From Planctomycetota bacterium (GTDB lineage: Bacteria; Planctomycetota; Phycisphaerae; Sedimentisphaerales; Anaerohalosphaeraceae), in the NCBI GenBank assembly GCA_019456245.1, contig VRUF01000119.1:1-5306 (forward strand): a DNA stretch of 5,306 nt, in the 5' to 3' direction. Both the position numbers and the translations under genes were made by a program. Under the pieces are notes generated by a model, which had not been told where the DNA came from, did not search any database, and saw nothing but the letters and a program-made list of their open reading frames with translations. The number at the start of each line of letters is the position of its first letter. Position 1 is the first letter of the stretch. Positions 3,780 through 5,306 of the stretch are shown here, piece after piece.

Positions 3780-5306
3780 TTATGCCACTTTCTCGAAGGT
3801 GAATCTGAAATTTTCCGCGTCGACCTTAATTGTGTCCCCGTCGTCGAATTTTCCGGCTAGCAGTTCAGTAGCGAGGCGATTTTCGATTTTTTGCTGGATC
3901 GCTCTCTTTAGAGGCCTTGCTCCGAATGCCGGGTCGTAACCTTCTTCCATTACCTGTTTGCGTGCGGCATCGGTGAATTCGACTTTTAGCTTTCTGCCCT
4001 TTAGGCGTTCGGCCAGATTTGCGAGCTGGATGTCGACGATTTTTTCAAGGTCATCTTTACTGAGGACTTTGAATACTATAGTTTCGTCGATTCGGTTAAG
4101 GAATTCCGGGTTGAGGGTTTGCTTTAGCGCGTCTTTTACATGTGCTTCGATCTCCCAGTCTTCGCCTTCTTCCTCTGCCATCTCCATGATCTGATCGCCG
4201 GCGAAGTTGCTGGTCATAATGATGATGCTGTTTTTGAAATCGACGGTTCTTCCTTTTCCGTCGGTGAGTCTTCCGTCATCGAATACCTGTAGGAGCACAT
4301 TGAAAACATCCATGTGTGCCTTTTCGATTTCGTCGAGGAGTATGACCGAGTATGGTTTTCTGCGAACGGCTTCGGTGAGTTTTCCGCCCTGGTCCCATCC
4401 GACGTATCCGGGAGGTGCGCCGATGAGCCTTGCGACGGAATGGCTTTCCATGAATTCGCTCATGTCTATGCGGACCATGCTGTTGGGATCGTCGAAAAGG
4501 AAATCGGCGAGCGCTTTTGAAAGTTCTGTTTTTCCGACGCCTGTAGGTCCCAGGAAGAGGAATACGCCGATTGGTCTGTCCGCTTCGCCGAGGCCTGCGC
4601 GGTTTCGTCTTACCGCGTTACAGACAGCGGTGACTGCCTCGGTCTGGCCGACGACCTTTTCGGCGATGTATTGTTCCATGCTGGCCAGTTTCTCACGTTC
4701 TCCGCTAAGCAATCTTACAACTGGTATGCCTGTCCAGTTGGCGACAACTTCCGCGATCTGGTCGGCGTCTACTTCGTTCTGTATCATTTTATCTTTGCCA
4801 TTGCTTTTGGCGAGTATTTCTTCGGAGTCTGTCAGTTCCTTTTCAAGTTCGACGATCGTTCCGTATTTGAGCCTTGCGGCAGTTTCCAGATCGCCTGTTC
4901 TCTGGGCATCTTCAAATTCGGTATGTGCGTTTGCGATTTTTTCCTTGAGCTGTTTTATCTTGTCGATGCCGACCTTTTCAGATTCCCAGTGTAGGGTAAG
5001 TTCGGTGTTTTTCTCTTCCAGTTCGGCTAGCTGTTTATTGGTATTTTCGAGGCGTTTTGCGCTTGCCTCGTCGGTTTCTTTTTTAAGGGCTTCGCGTTCG
5101 ATCTGCAGTTGCATGATCTTTCTGCGGATGTCGTCGAGTTCGGCGGGGAGGGAATCGTTTTCGATCCTGAGTTTTGAAGCAGCCTCGTCCATCAGGTCGA
5201 TAGCCTTATCCGGAAGCCACCTGTCAGATATATAACGGTTGGAAAGAGTCGCGGCGGCTACCAGGGCAGAATCCGTAATTCTAACTCCGTGATGCGTGTC
5301 GTAACG
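3780..5306 (-). CDS. clpB: ATP-dependent disaggregase ClpB, 5' end outside window
   Basis: The frame is open from the right edge to TAA at 3782-3780, giving the C-terminal 508 residues of a protein usually ~860 long. ClpB is a cytoplasmic hexameric AAA+ chaperone that pulls proteins out of heat-induced aggregates with DnaK/DnaJ/GrpE. The fragment begins in the end of the first ATPase domain (HHGVRITDSALVAAATLSNR), so ATG 5192 is internal, not the start. The coiled-coil M domain spans about 50-175 and is of normal length; it marks ClpB rather than ClpA or ClpX. The second ATPase domain has Walker A GPTGVGKT (253-260), pore loop GYVG (300-303), Walker B VILLDE (321-326), sensor-1 Asn367, arginine finger in FLNRIDE (Arg405) and sensor-2 GARPLKR (Arg464). 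All look intact. Its promoter and N-domain lie outside. No clear intrinsic terminator follows in the 146-bp gap to the next gene. The identification is secure. Confidence 0.97.
   Translation of the reverse strand, partial: RYDTHHGVRITDSALVAAATLSNRYISDRWLPDKAIDLMDEAASKLRIENDSLPAELDDIRRKIMQLQIEREALKKETDEASAKRLENTNKQLAELEEKNTELTLHWESEKVGIDKIKQLKEKIANAHTEFEDAQRTGDLETAARLKYGTIVELEKELTDSEEILAKSNGKDKMIQNEVDADQIAEVVANWTGIPVVRLLSGEREKLASMEQYIAEKVVGQTEAVTAVCNAVRRNRAGLGEADRPIGVFLFLGPTGVGKTELSKALADFLFDDPNSMVRIDMSEFMESHSVARLIGAPPGYVGWDQGGKLTEAVRRKPYSVILLDEIEKAHMDVFNVLLQVFDDGRLTDGKGRTVDFKNSIIIMTSNFAGDQIMEMAEEEGEDWEIEAHVKDALKQTLNPEFLNRIDETIVFKVLSKDDLEKIVDIQLANLAERLKGRKLKVEFTDAARKQVMEEGYDPAFGARPLKRAIQQKIENRLATELLAGKFDDGDTIKVDAENFRFTFEKVA

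Noticed and set aside
5190..5192. ATG 5192 as the start of clpB
   Set aside because: The frame continues upstream with conserved ClpB sequence to the window edge, so this Met is internal.
4207..5235. 342-aa open frame on the + strand
   Set aside because: It lies entirely antisense to clpB, is Ser/Phe/Arg-rich in the manner of reverse-strand shadows, and has no recognisable domain.
5230..5239. Fourth copy of the ATATAACGGT motif
   Set aside because: It encodes the conserved SNRYISDR stretch of ClpB, so protein constraint explains it; it is not counted as regulatory.

Overview
The window fits a bacterium of the Planctomycetota, probably a Phycisphaerae-like lineage of moderate GC content. The best clue is the 543-aa sigma-70 family protein. 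Its layout (conserved N-terminal domain, excisionase-like helix-turn-helix, further helical DNA-binding segments, then sigma regions 2 and 4) matches a family I know from planctomycete genomes. A lipoprotein of the DUF6807/PmoA-like family, common in Planctomycetota and Verrucomicrobiota, and a tandem TCGTGRG intergenic repeat agree with this. The taxonomic call is an inference.

Every gene I can support is on the minus strand, so the window reads right to left. At the right, positions 5306-3780 hold the C-terminal ~508 residues of the disaggregase ClpB; the 5' part lies outside. A 146-bp gap holds a good sigma-70-type promoter overlapped by a CG-centred palindrome. It is followed by a 207-aa B12-binding corrinoid protein (3633-3010), closed by a textbook intrinsic terminator (2953-2980). 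The corrinoid gene therefore looks like its own transcription unit, with no methyltransferase partner in view.

Left of that is an AT-rich block (about 30% GC by hand count over 2581-2880) with a small membrane-protein gene. It has a TATAAT box and a good ribosome binding site. Its 64-aa frame breaks off after about 46 residues of sensible membrane protein. The next frame then continues with two more hydrophobic segments to a stop at 2582, so a single-base frameshift in an ~87-aa protein is the simplest reading. Between this gene and the sigma factor gene are a block of small inverted repeats (2487-2549), a degenerate TCGTGRG heptamer tandem repeat (2426-2458), and a strong promoter facing the sigma gene (2384-2357).

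The sigma gene (2281-650) starts with TTG and may be overlapped by a short upstream ORF. After a 101-bp gap with another CG-centred palindrome comes the N-terminal ~182 codons of the DUF6807-like lipoprotein (548 to the left edge).

The genes do not form an obvious pathway. They look like neighbouring, mostly independent units: protein quality control, one-carbon/methyl transfer, a small membrane protein, a specialised sigma factor and a cell-envelope lipoprotein. The points most worth a second look are the frameshifted membrane gene in its AT-rich island, the sigma factor with unusual promoter-reading residues and no recognisable region 3, and an ACCGTTAT motif recurring in three of the intergenic regions.
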